Counted from the first letter of the stretch, positions 26,878-36,237 are shown. The stretch is DNA of 48,600 nt from Colwellia_A sp041890515 (GCA_041890515.1 JASDWX010000098.1:1-48600), one strand, 5' to 3'. The notes: generated from the letters alone by a model not told the origin. Numbers and translations are program-made.

Positions 26878-28746
26878 ATGAACTTATTAGCAAGTTTACC
26901 GTTATATCCGCTGCTCAGTTTTTTAGTATTGATCAGTTTTGGAAAAAGACTTTCTTGGGCAGTAGCATCATGGCTAAGTGTTGGCGCAATGGGACTGTCA
27001 GCACTTTGTAGTTTAGTATTGTTCGCTCAACTATCAACAAGTGAAGTTAACGTTATTACGTCGCACTTGTGGCAATGGTTTTCAATTGGCAGTGCTAAGG
27101 TTAATGTGAGCTTTTACCTTGATGCACTTTCTGCAGTGATGATTTTAGTGGTGACGGGGGTGGGTTTTCTTATTCATTTATTTGCCGCTATCTATATGAA
27201 GAATGATGAAAACTTCACACGATTTATGGCGTACATGAATTTATTTATTGTTGCTATGTTGGTGTTGGTATTAGCGGATAACTTAGTTTTACTCTATTTA
27301 GGCTGGGAAGGCGTAGGTCTATGCAGCTTTTTGTTGATTGGTTTTTGGTACCAGGAAAAAAGTAATGTATTGGCGGCACGTAAAGCTTTTATTGTTACCC
27401 GCATTGGTGATACCGCCATGGCGATAGGTTTGTTTTTATTATTTAAATCCCTCTCAAGTTTAAATATTGTTGAAATTAACCAGCTTGCGCAAACCTCCGA
27501 TGTATTTTCACTGTCTTTAGCAAACAATGAACCTAGTGATGCTTATTGGGCTGCTTTATTATTACTCGGCGGCGCGGTAGGTAAGTCAGCACAATTGCCA
27601 TTACAAACTTGGCTCCCCGATGCCATGGCCGGACCCACACCAGTAAGTGCACTTATTCATGCCGCAACAATGGTTACGGCAGGTGTTTATTTAATTGCCC
27701 GTATGAATGGTGTATTTATAATGGCTCCAGAAGTCATGACTTATGTTGCTTGGTTAGGCGTTATTACTTTGCTACTCGCAGGTGTTGCCGCTTTAGCACA
27801 AACAGATATTAAGCGTGTTTTAGCCTATTCAACAATGAGCCAAATAGGCTATATGATGTTGGCACTTGGTGCAGGAGCATGGTCGGCAGGTGTTTTTCAT
27901 TTAATGACACACGCCTTCTTTAAGGCTTTATTATTTCTAACGGCTGGCGCTGTTATTCTAGCGTTACATCATCAACAAAATCTTTTTAAAATGGGAGGGT
28001 TATTAAAGAAACTTCCTTTTGAGAGTGCTCTATTTTTTATTGGTTTGTCGTGCTTAGTCGCTTTACCCGGAACATCTGGATTTTTCTCTAAAGAAGCTAT
28101 TATTGCGAGTTTATGGTCTTCGCCAACCGCAGGCGCAAGTTTGTGGTGGTGCGCTATTTTAGGCGCATTACTCACCAGTATTTATAGTTGTCGATTATTC
28201 TTTTTAGCGTTTTTAGGTGATCAGCGTTTCCCTAAGGACTTAGTGATCAGCGAACATGTTGACACTAACTACATATTACGCACAGCTTTAGTTTTTTTAG
28301 CCTTATTGTCATTATTTGGCGGTTTGTTTACTGTGGATCTATCGATGGTTTTACCTGTAAATAATAAAAGTGAGCTATCGCCTGACTGGTTGCATATTGT
28401 CGCGATTCTCACACCTTTTATTGGTATCGCGTTTTCATGGTTTTACTTTAAGCGTTATCGCAATAAAGGCATTACTTCACTTGAAGAAAGCCAATCTTCT
28501 TGGGTGGGGTTTTGTCGTAATGGTTTAGGTTTTGATGTTATTTATCGTTTTCTTTTAGTTAAACCTTATTGCTTTATCGCCGAATTAAATCGCCGGGACT
28601 TATTTGATCAACTGATCATGTTATCCGCTCGGTATGTGGGGATTTGGCGAGATATATTATCCGCTAGTCAAAACGGTAGTTTACGCTGGTTTGCCGCCAC
28701 GTTCGGTTTATCTATGGTTGGCTTGATTTTAGTGGTGATTTTATGA
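26878..28746 (+). CDS. nuoL: NADH-quinone oxidoreductase subunit L
   Basis: Distal antiporter-like proton-pumping subunit. Key membrane residues are present: the Glu of YLGWEGVGLCSFLLIG, the Lys of GKSAQLPLQTWLPDAM, and the AGPTPVSALIHAATMVTAGV stretch around the broken helix. A long C-terminal amphipathic lateral helix (about residues 520-600) ends with one further transmembrane segment. 622 residues, normal. Six bases after nuoK; overlaps nuoM by four. Confidence 0.96.
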   Translation: MNLLASLPLYPLLSFLVLISFGKRLSWAVASWLSVGAMGLSALCSLVLFAQLSTSEVNVITSHLWQWFSIGSAKVNVSFYLDALSAVMILVVTGVGFLIHLFAAIYMKNDENFTRFMAYMNLFIVAMLVLVLADNLVLLYLGWEGVGLCSFLLIGFWYQEKSNVLAARKAFIVTRIGDTAMAIGLFLLFKSLSSLNIVEINQLAQTSDVFSLSLANNEPSDAYWAALLLLGGAVGKSAQLPLQTWLPDAMAGPTPVSALIHAATMVTAGVYLIARMNGVFIMAPEVMTYVAWLGVITLLLAGVAALAQTDIKRVLAYSTMSQIGYMMLALGAGAWSAGVFHLMTHAFFKALLFLTAGAVILALHHQQNLFKMGGLLKKLPFESALFFIGLSCLVALPGTSGFFSKEAIIASLWSSPTAGASLWWCAILGALLTSIYSCRLFFLAFLGDQRFPKDLVISEHVDTNYILRTALVFLALLSLFGGLFTVDLSMVLPVNNKSELSPDWLHIVAILTPFIGIAFSWFYFKRYRNKGITSLEESQSSWVGFCRNGLGFDVIYRFLLVKPYCFIAELNRRDLFDQLIMLSARYVGIWRDILSASQNGSLRWFAATFGLSMVGLILVVIL

Positions 28747-30188
28747 TGCTAACTTTCGTTATTTTTGGCTTGTTATTAAGTGGCAGTCTCGCGTGGTATA
28801 CTGATAATAAAACCTTTTTAGGACTGAAATTTCAAGCAAAATGGATGGCTTTAGTTAGTGTCATTGCTTTTGCCTTTATTTTTTCTTTCTCGGTATATTT
28901 ATCACCGTTAAGTTTTCTAACGTTACAAACGATCACGCAAGTTCCTTGGATCAACTCGTTAAATATCAATTATGCACTTGCCCTTGATCATTTAAGTATT
29001 ACGCTCATTATTCTGGCCTTCTTCCTCGCAGTAATTTGCATCTTAGTTTCATGGGATGAAATACAAGAAAAAGCAGGTTTTTATTATTTTAATTTACTGG
29101 CCACTTTTGTCGGGATTATTGGTGTTTTTTCTGCGGTAGACATGTTTTTATTCTTCTTTTTCTGGGAAGTTATGCTACTCCCTATGACGGCTATTATTGC
29201 CATTTGGGGCCATGAAAAACGTTATTTTGCAGCGATAAAGTTCTTCATCTTTACACAAGTTAGTAGCCTATTAATGCTTGTGGCTATTATTGCAATGGCT
29301 TATATTTATCAACAACAATTGGGGGATTTAAGCTTTTCTTATCAAGACTGGTTAGTCCTCGAACTTAATGATGACATAGCGCAATACCTCATGTTGGGAT
29401 TTTTTATTGCTTTTGCAGTGAAATTACCTTCTGTTCCCTTACATAGTTGGTTACCTGACGCCCATACCCAAGCCCCCACTGCGGGTAGTGTGTTATTAGC
29501 TGGGGTATTATTGAAAACAGGCGCCTATGGCTTGATACGCTTTGTTATTGAGCTTTTTCCTCAAGCGAGTGAAAATTTCGCTCCTATAGCGGTAACACTT
29601 GGCGTTGTTAGTATTTTGTATGGTGCAAAAATGGCGTTTGCCCAAAGTGATTTTAAACGCTTGGTTGCCTATAGCAGTATTAGCCATATGGGCTTTGTCA
29701 TGTTGGCATTATTCAGCTTTAATGAAATTGCTTACCAAGGTGCTATTGTTACTATGGTTGCGCATGGCTTAAGTAGTGCGGCATTATTTTCGCTGGCAGG
29801 TATGATTTATCAACGTATCCACTCAAGAAATTTAAGTGATATGGGGGGATTCTGGCAAAGTGCACCTCGCATGGGAGGTTTTGGACTTGCGTTTGCCGCT
29901 GCAGCTTTTGGTCTGCCGGGCTTAGCTAACTTTGTTGGTGAATTTTTAAGCTTAGTAGGAGCTTTCAAAGTATTTCCTTTTATGGTGATACTCGCGGCTT
30001 TTGGGTTAATAGGCTCGGCAATATATGGCATGGTTTTGTTTCAAAAAACATTTCAAGGAAGTTCTTCCAAAATCGTACGAGACTTATCATTTCGCGAACT
30101 TATTATTAGCAGTAGTTTATTGATATTACTTGTTATTTTAGGCCTATATCCTAATTTTGTTTTACAATACTTTCGAGGCGTTATCTGA
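28743..30188 (+). CDS. nuoM: NADH-quinone oxidoreductase subunit M
   Basis: Second antiporter-like subunit of the membrane arm. FFFFWEVMLLPM contains the conserved pumping Glu, and AVKLPSVPLHSWLPDAHTQA the conserved Lys region. 481 residues with about fourteen hydrophobic segments. It overlaps nuoL by four bases and nuoN by one (TGATG). Confidence 0.96.
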   Translation: MMLTFVIFGLLLSGSLAWYTDNKTFLGLKFQAKWMALVSVIAFAFIFSFSVYLSPLSFLTLQTITQVPWINSLNINYALALDHLSITLIILAFFLAVICILVSWDEIQEKAGFYYFNLLATFVGIIGVFSAVDMFLFFFFWEVMLLPMTAIIAIWGHEKRYFAAIKFFIFTQVSSLLMLVAIIAMAYIYQQQLGDLSFSYQDWLVLELNDDIAQYLMLGFFIAFAVKLPSVPLHSWLPDAHTQAPTAGSVLLAGVLLKTGAYGLIRFVIELFPQASENFAPIAVTLGVVSILYGAKMAFAQSDFKRLVAYSSISHMGFVMLALFSFNEIAYQGAIVTMVAHGLSSAALFSLAGMIYQRIHSRNLSDMGGFWQSAPRMGGFGLAFAAAAFGLPGLANFVGEFLSLVGAFKVFPFMVILAAFGLIGSAIYGMVLFQKTFQGSSSKIVRDLSFRELIISSSLLILLVILGLYPNFVLQYFRGVI

Positions 30189-31702
30189 TGAGTACATCTC
30201 CTGAAATAGCTAACAGCGTTATATTAAGTACGCAAATGTTTGTCGCCTTATCACCAATTCTGTTGCTTTCGTTTGGTGTTGTGTTGTCATTATTGCTGAT
30301 CGCTTGGCAGCGTTCACAAAAAATGATTGCCCTATTTACTCAATTCATTTTGTTTTCTACTTTATTGTTAACTCTTCATTTGCTCAGTGGTGATTTACTC
30401 GTCGGTAGTGGGACCCAAATAACCACGCTATTGCGTGTTGACCGATTTAGTTATCTGAGCTTTGTTTTAATCTGTTTTTCAGCAATAGTTGTCGTTAGTT
30501 TAAGTCGTTCTGTATTAAAGTCGGAAGTAGAAGTACATGACGAATATTATTTGTTAATTTTATTAGTGGTTTTAGGGGCTGGGATACTGGTGGTTAGCGA
30601 CCATTTTGCAAGTTTATTTTTAGGTTTTGAATTATTGTCAATCAGCTTAGTGGGTCTAGTCGGCTATTTTCGTGAACATAAATACGCGGTGGAAACCGGT
30701 TTTAAATATTTGATATTAAGTGCTACAGCGTCAAGTTTTATGCTACTGGGTATTGCCTTTATTTATAGTCAAACAGGTAATTTAAGTTTTGCAGTGAGTT
30801 CAAATGTAATGCCTTTTAGTGAACAGCCCGTACAAATATTTAACAGTGTCGGTATTTTATTACTATTTTCAGGTATCGCTTTTAAACTATCGCTTGCACC
30901 CTTTCATTTTTGGTCACCTGATGTTTATCAAGGCTCACCCACACCTATTACATTACTCATGGCAACGGTTTCAAAAGTGGCGATGTTTACTGTCTTGATA
31001 AAATGTTGTTTTTCACAAAATTACTTTATTCATGAAAGCTTCATTGAAATTATTACTGCAGTCGCACTTCTCTCGATGCTTGTTGGTAATATTTTAGCCC
31101 TTAGACAACAAAAAATTAAACGATTAATGGCATATTCATCTATTGCTCATTTTGGCTACTTACTCATTGTTTTAACTGTATCCTCTTTAGAAAATACGGA
31201 CTTTGCATGGCAAAGTGCATTGTTTTATTTATTTGCTTATCTATTAGCTAATATTGCTATATTTACTGTTTTATTAATCTCTGAGAAAAACAGAAGTAAT
31301 GTGGATAGAGATAGAGATATTCATATTATTGACTGGCAAGGTATGTTTTGGAAAAATCGCTTATCGGCTGTATTAATTATTTTCTCAATATTAGGCTTAG
31401 CCGGTATTCCATTAACAATGGGCTTTATTGGAAAGTTTTATTTATTAAATCAAGCCGTTTTATTTAAATCATGGTGGTTAATTTCAGGCTTAGTCATTGG
31501 TAGTGGTATTGGATTAGCTTATTATTTACCGGTAATCTTTACTTTATTTAAAAATGACCGAGTGATTGAAAATCAAAATGTTGATGTAAGTGGTGTTTAT
31601 TTAGTCACAACTGGTAAGCAACTATTTTTGTTTACTCTTTTAATAGTCACCCTTTTACTTGGCGTTTTTCCTGATTTGGTCAATCAGTTTATTTATCGAT
31701 AA
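30188..31702 (+). CDS. nuoN: NADH-quinone oxidoreductase subunit N
   Basis: Third antiporter-like subunit and last gene of the operon. FLGFELLSISLVGL and KLSLAPFHFWSPDVYQGSPT are the family signatures. 504 residues against 485 in E. coli. It is followed by an 8-bp stem without a strong T tract. Confidence 0.95.
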   Translation: MSTSPEIANSVILSTQMFVALSPILLLSFGVVLSLLLIAWQRSQKMIALFTQFILFSTLLLTLHLLSGDLLVGSGTQITTLLRVDRFSYLSFVLICFSAIVVVSLSRSVLKSEVEVHDEYYLLILLVVLGAGILVVSDHFASLFLGFELLSISLVGLVGYFREHKYAVETGFKYLILSATASSFMLLGIAFIYSQTGNLSFAVSSNVMPFSEQPVQIFNSVGILLLFSGIAFKLSLAPFHFWSPDVYQGSPTPITLLMATVSKVAMFTVLIKCCFSQNYFIHESFIEIITAVALLSMLVGNILALRQQKIKRLMAYSSIAHFGYLLIVLTVSSLENTDFAWQSALFYLFAYLLANIAIFTVLLISEKNRSNVDRDRDIHIIDWQGMFWKNRLSAVLIIFSILGLAGIPLTMGFIGKFYLLNQAVLFKSWWLISGLVIGSGIGLAYYLPVIFTLFKNDRVIENQNVDVSGVYLVTTGKQLFLFTLLIVTLLLGVFPDLVNQFIYR

Positions 31703-31726
31703 CTTGTTTGTTGTTGAAAACAGACT

Positions 31727-31750
31727 ATTTAGTCGTCATTCTGACTAAAT
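31727..31750 (+). terminator. Stem-loop after nuoN, weak terminator candidate
   Basis: ATTTAGTC (31727-31734) pairs with GACTAAAT (31743-31750) across an eight-base loop, 25 bases after the nuoN stop. The AT-rich stem and lack of a clear U tract make it a weak terminator, though the position is right. Confidence 0.4.
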
Positions 31751-31886
31751 GATTATTTATCTGAAGAGGTTATAACTTGATGTGTGTATATGTATTTGAT
31801 TTTATTGTATAAAATAATTGGCGTGATATTTGATTATTATTTATAAAATAAGTTTTGAATAACACTAAAATAATAGGAAATATCTT

Positions 31887-32675
31887 ATGTTTGCACGTCA
31901 ATCGCTCGATCGTCCCTTCACTCTAATCTCATTGATACTATCTACGGTGTTGATGCTAAATGGCTGTATTGTTATCGCTTCTCCATCACATGCTAATGTT
32001 CATCAGCAGAAAGAGCTGAAACTTTCTGCGAGTTCATTGAAAACACTTGATATTGAAGTGGGTGCCGGTGGCTTAATTATAAAAGGCTCTGACCAAACAA
32101 CTGAAATTAGTGTAATGGCTGACATTTATACCAATTCAAGATCGAATGAAAATTATGAATTTGAATTATCGGACTCAGGTTCAACGGCTTTGCTTATCGC
32201 AAAAAACAATCATACGGTATCATGGGGTGGCAACTCACCACGTATTAATCTTGTGGTGACTATTCCAGCTCGCATGATGCTTGAAATAAAGGATGGCTCT
32301 GGTGGGATGGATATCTCTAATATTATTGGTTCAGTAAATATCAATGATGGATCAGGTGGTATTAAACTAAACGATATAATAGGGAACGTAATTATTCAAG
32401 ATGGCTCAGGAGAAATAACCCTCATTGAAATTGACGGCGATATATCTATAGATGATGGCTCTGGAAATATTTATGCCAGTGGAATTAGTGGCAATGCAAA
32501 TATTGAAGATGGTTCAGGCGACCTAACTGTAAATAATGTGAAGGGGACTATTACGCTTGATGACGGCTCTGGAGATATTAATATTGAAGATGCTGGTGGT
32601 TTAAAAATAATTGAGGGTGGTTCAGGTGGTTTGAAAGTGAATAATGTGAAAGGTGCCTTTGAAATTGATAGTTAA
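31887..32675 (+). CDS. Exported DGSG-repeat beta-solenoid-like protein
   Basis: A 262-residue exported protein, not assigned to a characterised function. The N-terminal hydrophobic segment ends in a possible lipobox LNGC (Cys27) and also offers a conventional cleavage after SHA (about residue 36), so anchoring is ambiguous. From residue 136 onward DGSG recurs with an exact 18-residue period: 136, 154, 172, 190, 208, 226, then GGSG at 244. Each repeat has alternating hydrophobic residues, as in beta-solenoids and DUF4097-type adhesin-like proteins. The seven 54-base units use different synonymous codons, so the repeat is old rather than a recent slippage product. AGGAAA precedes the ATG. It is alone between nuoN and the deaD leader. 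Confidence 0.8.
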   Translation: MFARQSLDRPFTLISLILSTVLMLNGCIVIASPSHANVHQQKELKLSASSLKTLDIEVGAGGLIIKGSDQTTEISVMADIYTNSRSNENYEFELSDSGSTALLIAKNNHTVSWGGNSPRINLVVTIPARMMLEIKDGSGGMDISNIIGSVNINDGSGGIKLNDIIGNVIIQDGSGEITLIEIDGDISIDDGSGNIYASGISGNANIEDGSGDLTVNNVKGTITLDDGSGDINIEDAGGLKIIEGGSGGLKVNNVKGAFEIDS

Positions 32676-32709
32676 GCAGTATAAGTAATAATTTATTATG
32701 CCAAATAAG

Positions 32710-32735
32710 TTCAAGTTCTCCAATTGGAGCTTGGA
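32710..32735 (+). terminator. Hairpin after the DGSG gene
   Basis: TTCAAG..CTCC pairs with GGAGCTTGGA around AATT, with a two-base bulge and one G-U pair. It lies 35 bases past the stop. No immediate T run follows, although TTTTTT occurs some 30 bases later, so termination is only possible. Confidence 0.3.
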
Positions 32736-32794
32736 CTAATAATTAGAATAAATACTCTTTTGGAGGTTTTTTGTACGATCCGTGGATATATTAC

Positions 32795-32822
32795 TTGAAT
32801 GTTTCATTAAGAGCTGTATAAT
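32795..32822 (+). promoter_or_regulatory. Sigma70-type promoter of deaD
   Basis: TTGAAT (32795-32800) and a consensus TATAAT (32817-32822) lie 16 bases apart and are followed by a GC-rich discriminator GCGCGCC. The predicted start near 32830 gives a leader of about 230 nt before deaD. Confidence 0.7.
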
Positions 32823-32829
32823 GCGCGCC

Positions 32830-33059
32830 TCGTCAAGGGTGTTATGAAGGTACTTTGTATTTTGAAAGTATTGGTATTTTCAACCTAATACGAAATGAGT
32901 GGGGTTTTCCGCCCAATAGACTTCTTAGCTGATATTTCTTTATTAGCCCTATGTTCTTTAGTGAACGTGCCTTAAGTCTTCCTGGTGGTTTCCTCGTATA
33001 TATATGCGGGATGACTTGGTTACTTTTAACCTATTCCGCCATAAGAGAAGACAAAATTT
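32830..33059 (+). promoter_or_regulatory. Long deaD 5' leader with a stem-loop and short uORF
   Basis: The region between the promoter and the deaD ATG holds no gene. It contains a 9-bp stem (TTGAAAGTA at 32862-32870 with TATTTTCAA at 32875-32883, loop TTGG) and a 26-codon open frame from ATG 32895 to TAA 32975 lacking a good ribosome-binding site. Long leaders of this size are typical of cold-induced csdA/deaD and cspA-type mRNAs. Confidence 0.55.
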
Positions 33060-34874
33060 ATGACTACTTCTAACGATGCTCCTGTGAGCTTTGATTCTTT
33101 AGGCTTGCCTGAAACTTTATTATCTGCTGTAAAATCTATCGGTTTTGAAAATTCAACTGATATTCAAGCAAAAACTATTCCCCCATTATTAGCGGGTAAA
33201 GATGTATTAGGTGAAGCACAAACAGGTACAGGTAAAACTGCTGCGTTTGGTTTACCTGCACTAGCTAAAATTGATTTATCATTGAAAAAACCACAATTAA
33301 TGGTTTTAGCACCAACACGTGAATTAGCAATGCAAGTTGCAGAAGCCATTGAAAGCTTCGGTAAAAACATGAAAGGTTTACTTGTTGCTACTTTGTACGG
33401 CGGTCAATCATACCAGCCACAATTTCAACAATTAGAGCGTGGAGCTCAAGTCGTTGTAGGTACTCCTGGCCGTTTAATGGACCATTTACGACGTAAAAGT
33501 CTTAAATTAGGTAACTTATCTTTTTGTGTACTTGATGAAGCAGATGAAATGCTTAACATGGGTTTCTTAGAAGATATCCAATGGATCCTTGATCACTTAC
33601 CAGAAACTACACAAATGGCTTTGTTCTCTGCAACAATGCCACCAGCGATTCGTAAAATTGCTAATCGTTTCTTAAAAGATCCTGAACATATTAAAATTGC
33701 TGCAGTTAAACAATCAAAAGCAAATATCTCTCAGTTTGCTTGGAAAGTTAGCGGCATTCGTAAAATTACTGCTTTAGAACGTATAGCTGAAATCGTAGAT
33801 TATGATGCGATGATAGTTTTTGTTCGTACGCGTAGCGACACTGTAGAGGTTGCTGAACAATTAGAGCGTGCTGGTTACCCTGCATTAGCTTTGAACGGCG
33901 ACATGAACCAAGCACAACGTGAACGTTGTATCGAACAAATGAAGTCTGGTAAGTCTTCTATATTAGTCGCGACTGATGTTGTTGCTCGTGGTTTAGATAT
34001 TCCACGTATTTCTTTAGTTGTTAACTATGATTTACCAGGTGACAACGAAGCTTATGTTCACCGTATTGGCCGTACAGGTCGTGCCGGTCGTGAAGGTATG
34101 TCAATTGCTTTTGTACGCCCACGTGAAATGTACTCTTTACGTCATTATGAGCGTTTGACTTCTGGTGTTATTAACACTTATGAATTACCAAACATTGAAG
34201 AAATTGGTAAGAAACGTATTGAACGTACACGTGTTGAAATGGCACAAATTGTTGCAGATAAAGATTTAGCAAACATGCGTGAAATTGTTGAAGCTATGGC
34301 GAACGAATCAGAGCTTTCTATGACTGACTTAGCCGCTGCTTTATTGTTCCAAAAACAATTGAATCAACCACTACAACCGAAAGAAGATCCAAAACCTCGT
34401 CGCGAAACTCGTGAACGTAGTGATAGCAGAAGTGATAGTAGAAATGACCGCGGTGGTCGTAACGAAAGTCGTGGCGGTCGTAATGAAAGCCGCGGCGGTA
34501 AAGAGCGTGGTGCAGATCGCGGTGGCGAACGTGCTCCTCGTAAGGTCAAAGTTAACCGTACGGACGTTGATTGGCAAACATACCGCCTAGAAGTAGGTAA
34601 AGAACATGGTGCTCGTCCTGGAGATATCGTTGGTGCGATCGCTAATGAGATTTCATTAGATAGCAGCTACATTGGTGCGATTAATTTACATGACAAGCAT
34701 ACTTATGTTCAGTTGCCAAAAGGCATGCCTGATAAGTCATTCGAGCAATTAAAGCGTGTTAAAATTCGTCGTCAATCATTAGAAATTACAGTTTCAGATG
34801 TTAAAACGGTTGAATCAACACCAACAGGTGATCGTCCTCGTAAGACTCAAGAGCGTTCAAATCGTCCTAGTTAA
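33060..34874 (+). CDS. deaD: Cold-shock DEAD-box RNA helicase DeaD/CsdA
   Basis: ATP-dependent RNA helicase used in 50S assembly and mRNA unwinding, especially in the cold. Motifs in order: Q motif near residues 12-38, AQTGTGKT (53-60), PTRELA (85-90), TPGRL, DEAD (159-162), SAT (190-192) and HRIGRTGRAGR (about 334-344). A basic Arg/Gly/Ser low-complexity region (about 450-495) precedes a C-terminal DbpA-type RNA-binding domain. The 604-residue length and architecture fit DeaD rather than RhlE or SrmB. It is transcribed from its own promoter with a long leader and closed by a strong terminator. Confidence 0.94.
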   Translation: MTTSNDAPVSFDSLGLPETLLSAVKSIGFENSTDIQAKTIPPLLAGKDVLGEAQTGTGKTAAFGLPALAKIDLSLKKPQLMVLAPTRELAMQVAEAIESFGKNMKGLLVATLYGGQSYQPQFQQLERGAQVVVGTPGRLMDHLRRKSLKLGNLSFCVLDEADEMLNMGFLEDIQWILDHLPETTQMALFSATMPPAIRKIANRFLKDPEHIKIAAVKQSKANISQFAWKVSGIRKITALERIAEIVDYDAMIVFVRTRSDTVEVAEQLERAGYPALALNGDMNQAQRERCIEQMKSGKSSILVATDVVARGLDIPRISLVVNYDLPGDNEAYVHRIGRTGRAGREGMSIAFVRPREMYSLRHYERLTSGVINTYELPNIEEIGKKRIERTRVEMAQIVADKDLANMREIVEAMANESELSMTDLAAALLFQKQLNQPLQPKEDPKPRRETRERSDSRSDSRNDRGGRNESRGGRNESRGGKERGADRGGERAPRKVKVNRTDVDWQTYRLEVGKEHGARPGDIVGAIANEISLDSSYIGAINLHDKHTYVQLPKGMPDKSFEQLKRVKIRRQSLEITVSDVKTVESTPTGDRPRKTQERSNRPS

Positions 34875-34890
34875 TCGATAAGCCCTCAAT

Positions 34891-34920
34891 AAAAAGGTAC
34901 GTATATCGTACCTTTTTTTA
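34891..34920 (+). terminator. Rho-independent terminator after deaD
   Basis: A perfect 11-bp stem (AAAAAGGTACG at 34891-34901, CGTACCTTTTT at 34907-34917) with loop TATAT runs into seven Ts, 16 bases after the deaD stop. Confidence 0.93.
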
Positions 34921-34968
34921 TGCCTATAATTTACCAAAAACTTCTAAAAATTTCCTTTGAATTTTCTG

Positions 34969-34986
34969 TGTAACCATAACTTTACA
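34969..34986 (+). promoter_or_regulatory. TyrR/PhhR box upstream of the HPPD gene
   Basis: TGTAAC, six bases, then TTTACA matches the TyrR consensus TGTAAA-N6-TTTACA with one mismatch. It lies about 170 bases before the gene for a tyrosine-degradation enzyme, where TyrR/PhhR control is known in related bacteria. The right half could also act as a -35 element (TTTACA) with a TATATG -10 sixteen bases on. Confidence 0.7.
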
Positions 34987-35153
34987 TGTGTTCTGTAGGC
35001 TTTATATGGCTTGTCTTCGTATCGAATAAATTCTCATCAATATTTACGTACATTTTCTGTTACGCCTTATAGACTGGTTAGATTTGCTTGTCGCTTTCCC
35101 TTCACCATAAACCTAGTGATAATACTTATATTGACTATGTAACAGAGATAAAT

Positions 35154-36209
35154 ATGACTGACGTAAAAAACCCACTCAACCTTCGCGGTATCGAATTCAC
35201 TGAATATGCAACACCAGATTCAGACTTTATGGAAAACGCATTTTATGGTTTTGGTTTTTCAAAAACGAAAACGTTTAAAGGTCGTGATATCGATTACTTT
35301 AACCAAAATGATATTCACTTTTTATTAAATAATGAAAAAGCGGGTTTTTCAAAAGAATTTGCTAAGAGTCATGGTCCCGCAATTTGTTCTATGGGCTGGC
35401 GTGTAGACAATGCAGATTTTGCTTTTGAAGAAGCTGTTAAGCGTGGCGCTAAATCAGCGGCAAATGAAGAAAACAAACTTCCATACCCTGCTATTTTCGG
35501 TATTGGCGACAGCTTAATTTATTTCATCGATAAATTTGCTGCTTCAACAACAAACCCTGGCTCTATCTATGAAGATGACTTTGAAGCAATTGACGCTCCT
35601 GTTATCAACGAAGATAAAGGCTTTTTACGTGTCGATCATTTAACCAACAATGTTCATCAAGGAACAATGGAGCATTGGGCTAATTTCTACAAAAATATTT
35701 TTGGTTTTACCGATGTGCGTTACTTTGACATTAAAGGTGAAAAAACCGCATTAATTTCTTATGCATTAGCGTCGCCTTGTGGCACTTTCTGCCTACCTAT
35801 TAATGAAGGTAAAGGTAAGAAAAATAACCAAATTGATGAGTACTTAGATGAATATAATGGTCCAGGTGTTCAGCATTTAGCGTTTATCAGTAATGACTTA
35901 GTTGGCTCTTTAGATAAATTAGATAAAAACATTATTGATACTCTTGATATCGTTCCTGAGTATTATGATGACGTATTCAAACGTATCCCTTGGGTTAAAG
36001 AAGATCACAAGCGTATTCAAGATCATCAAATACTTGTTGATAGCCAAAAAGAAAATTCGTATTTATTACAAATTTTCACTAAAAACATCTTTGGCCCTAT
36101 CTTTATAGAAATGATCCAACGTGAAGACGACCAAGGCTTTGGTGAAGGTAACTTTACAGCATTGTTCAAATCGATTGAACTTAATCAAATGGAGAAAGGT
36201 ACTGTTTAA
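35154..36209 (+). CDS. hppD: 4-Hydroxyphenylpyruvate dioxygenase
   Basis: Fe(II) dioxygenase converting 4-hydroxyphenylpyruvate to homogentisate in tyrosine catabolism, and toward melanin-like pigment if homogentisate accumulates. Two vicinal-oxygen-chelate halves are present. Predicted iron ligands are His162 (RVDHLTNNV), His241 (GVQHLAF) and Glu319 (FIEMIQR). The frame is open from 35088, but MTDVKNPL at 35154 is the family N-terminus, giving 351 residues, the usual bacterial length. No homogentisate dioxygenase is nearby, so the rest of the pathway is elsewhere. A TyrR-like box lies upstream and a terminator downstream. Confidence 0.94.
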   Translation: MTDVKNPLNLRGIEFTEYATPDSDFMENAFYGFGFSKTKTFKGRDIDYFNQNDIHFLLNNEKAGFSKEFAKSHGPAICSMGWRVDNADFAFEEAVKRGAKSAANEENKLPYPAIFGIGDSLIYFIDKFAASTTNPGSIYEDDFEAIDAPVINEDKGFLRVDHLTNNVHQGTMEHWANFYKNIFGFTDVRYFDIKGEKTALISYALASPCGTFCLPINEGKGKKNNQIDEYLDEYNGPGVQHLAFISNDLVGSLDKLDKNIIDTLDIVPEYYDDVFKRIPWVKEDHKRIQDHQILVDSQKENSYLLQIFTKNIFGPIFIEMIQREDDQGFGEGNFTALFKSIELNQMEKGTV

Positions 36210-36237
36210 TTTTTAACAGTTTTCTTGCGCCACTGTT

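Noticed and set aside
31887..32675. Tandem DNA repeat or CRISPR-like array in the DGSG gene
   Set aside because: The repeat exists only at protein level; the 54-base units differ in most third positions, so it is coding periodicity and not a DNA repeat array.
34364..34577. Arg/Ser-rich and Thr-rich minus-strand frames under the 3' part of deaD
   Set aside because: They mirror the low-complexity Arg/Gly codons of the helicase and have no independent support.
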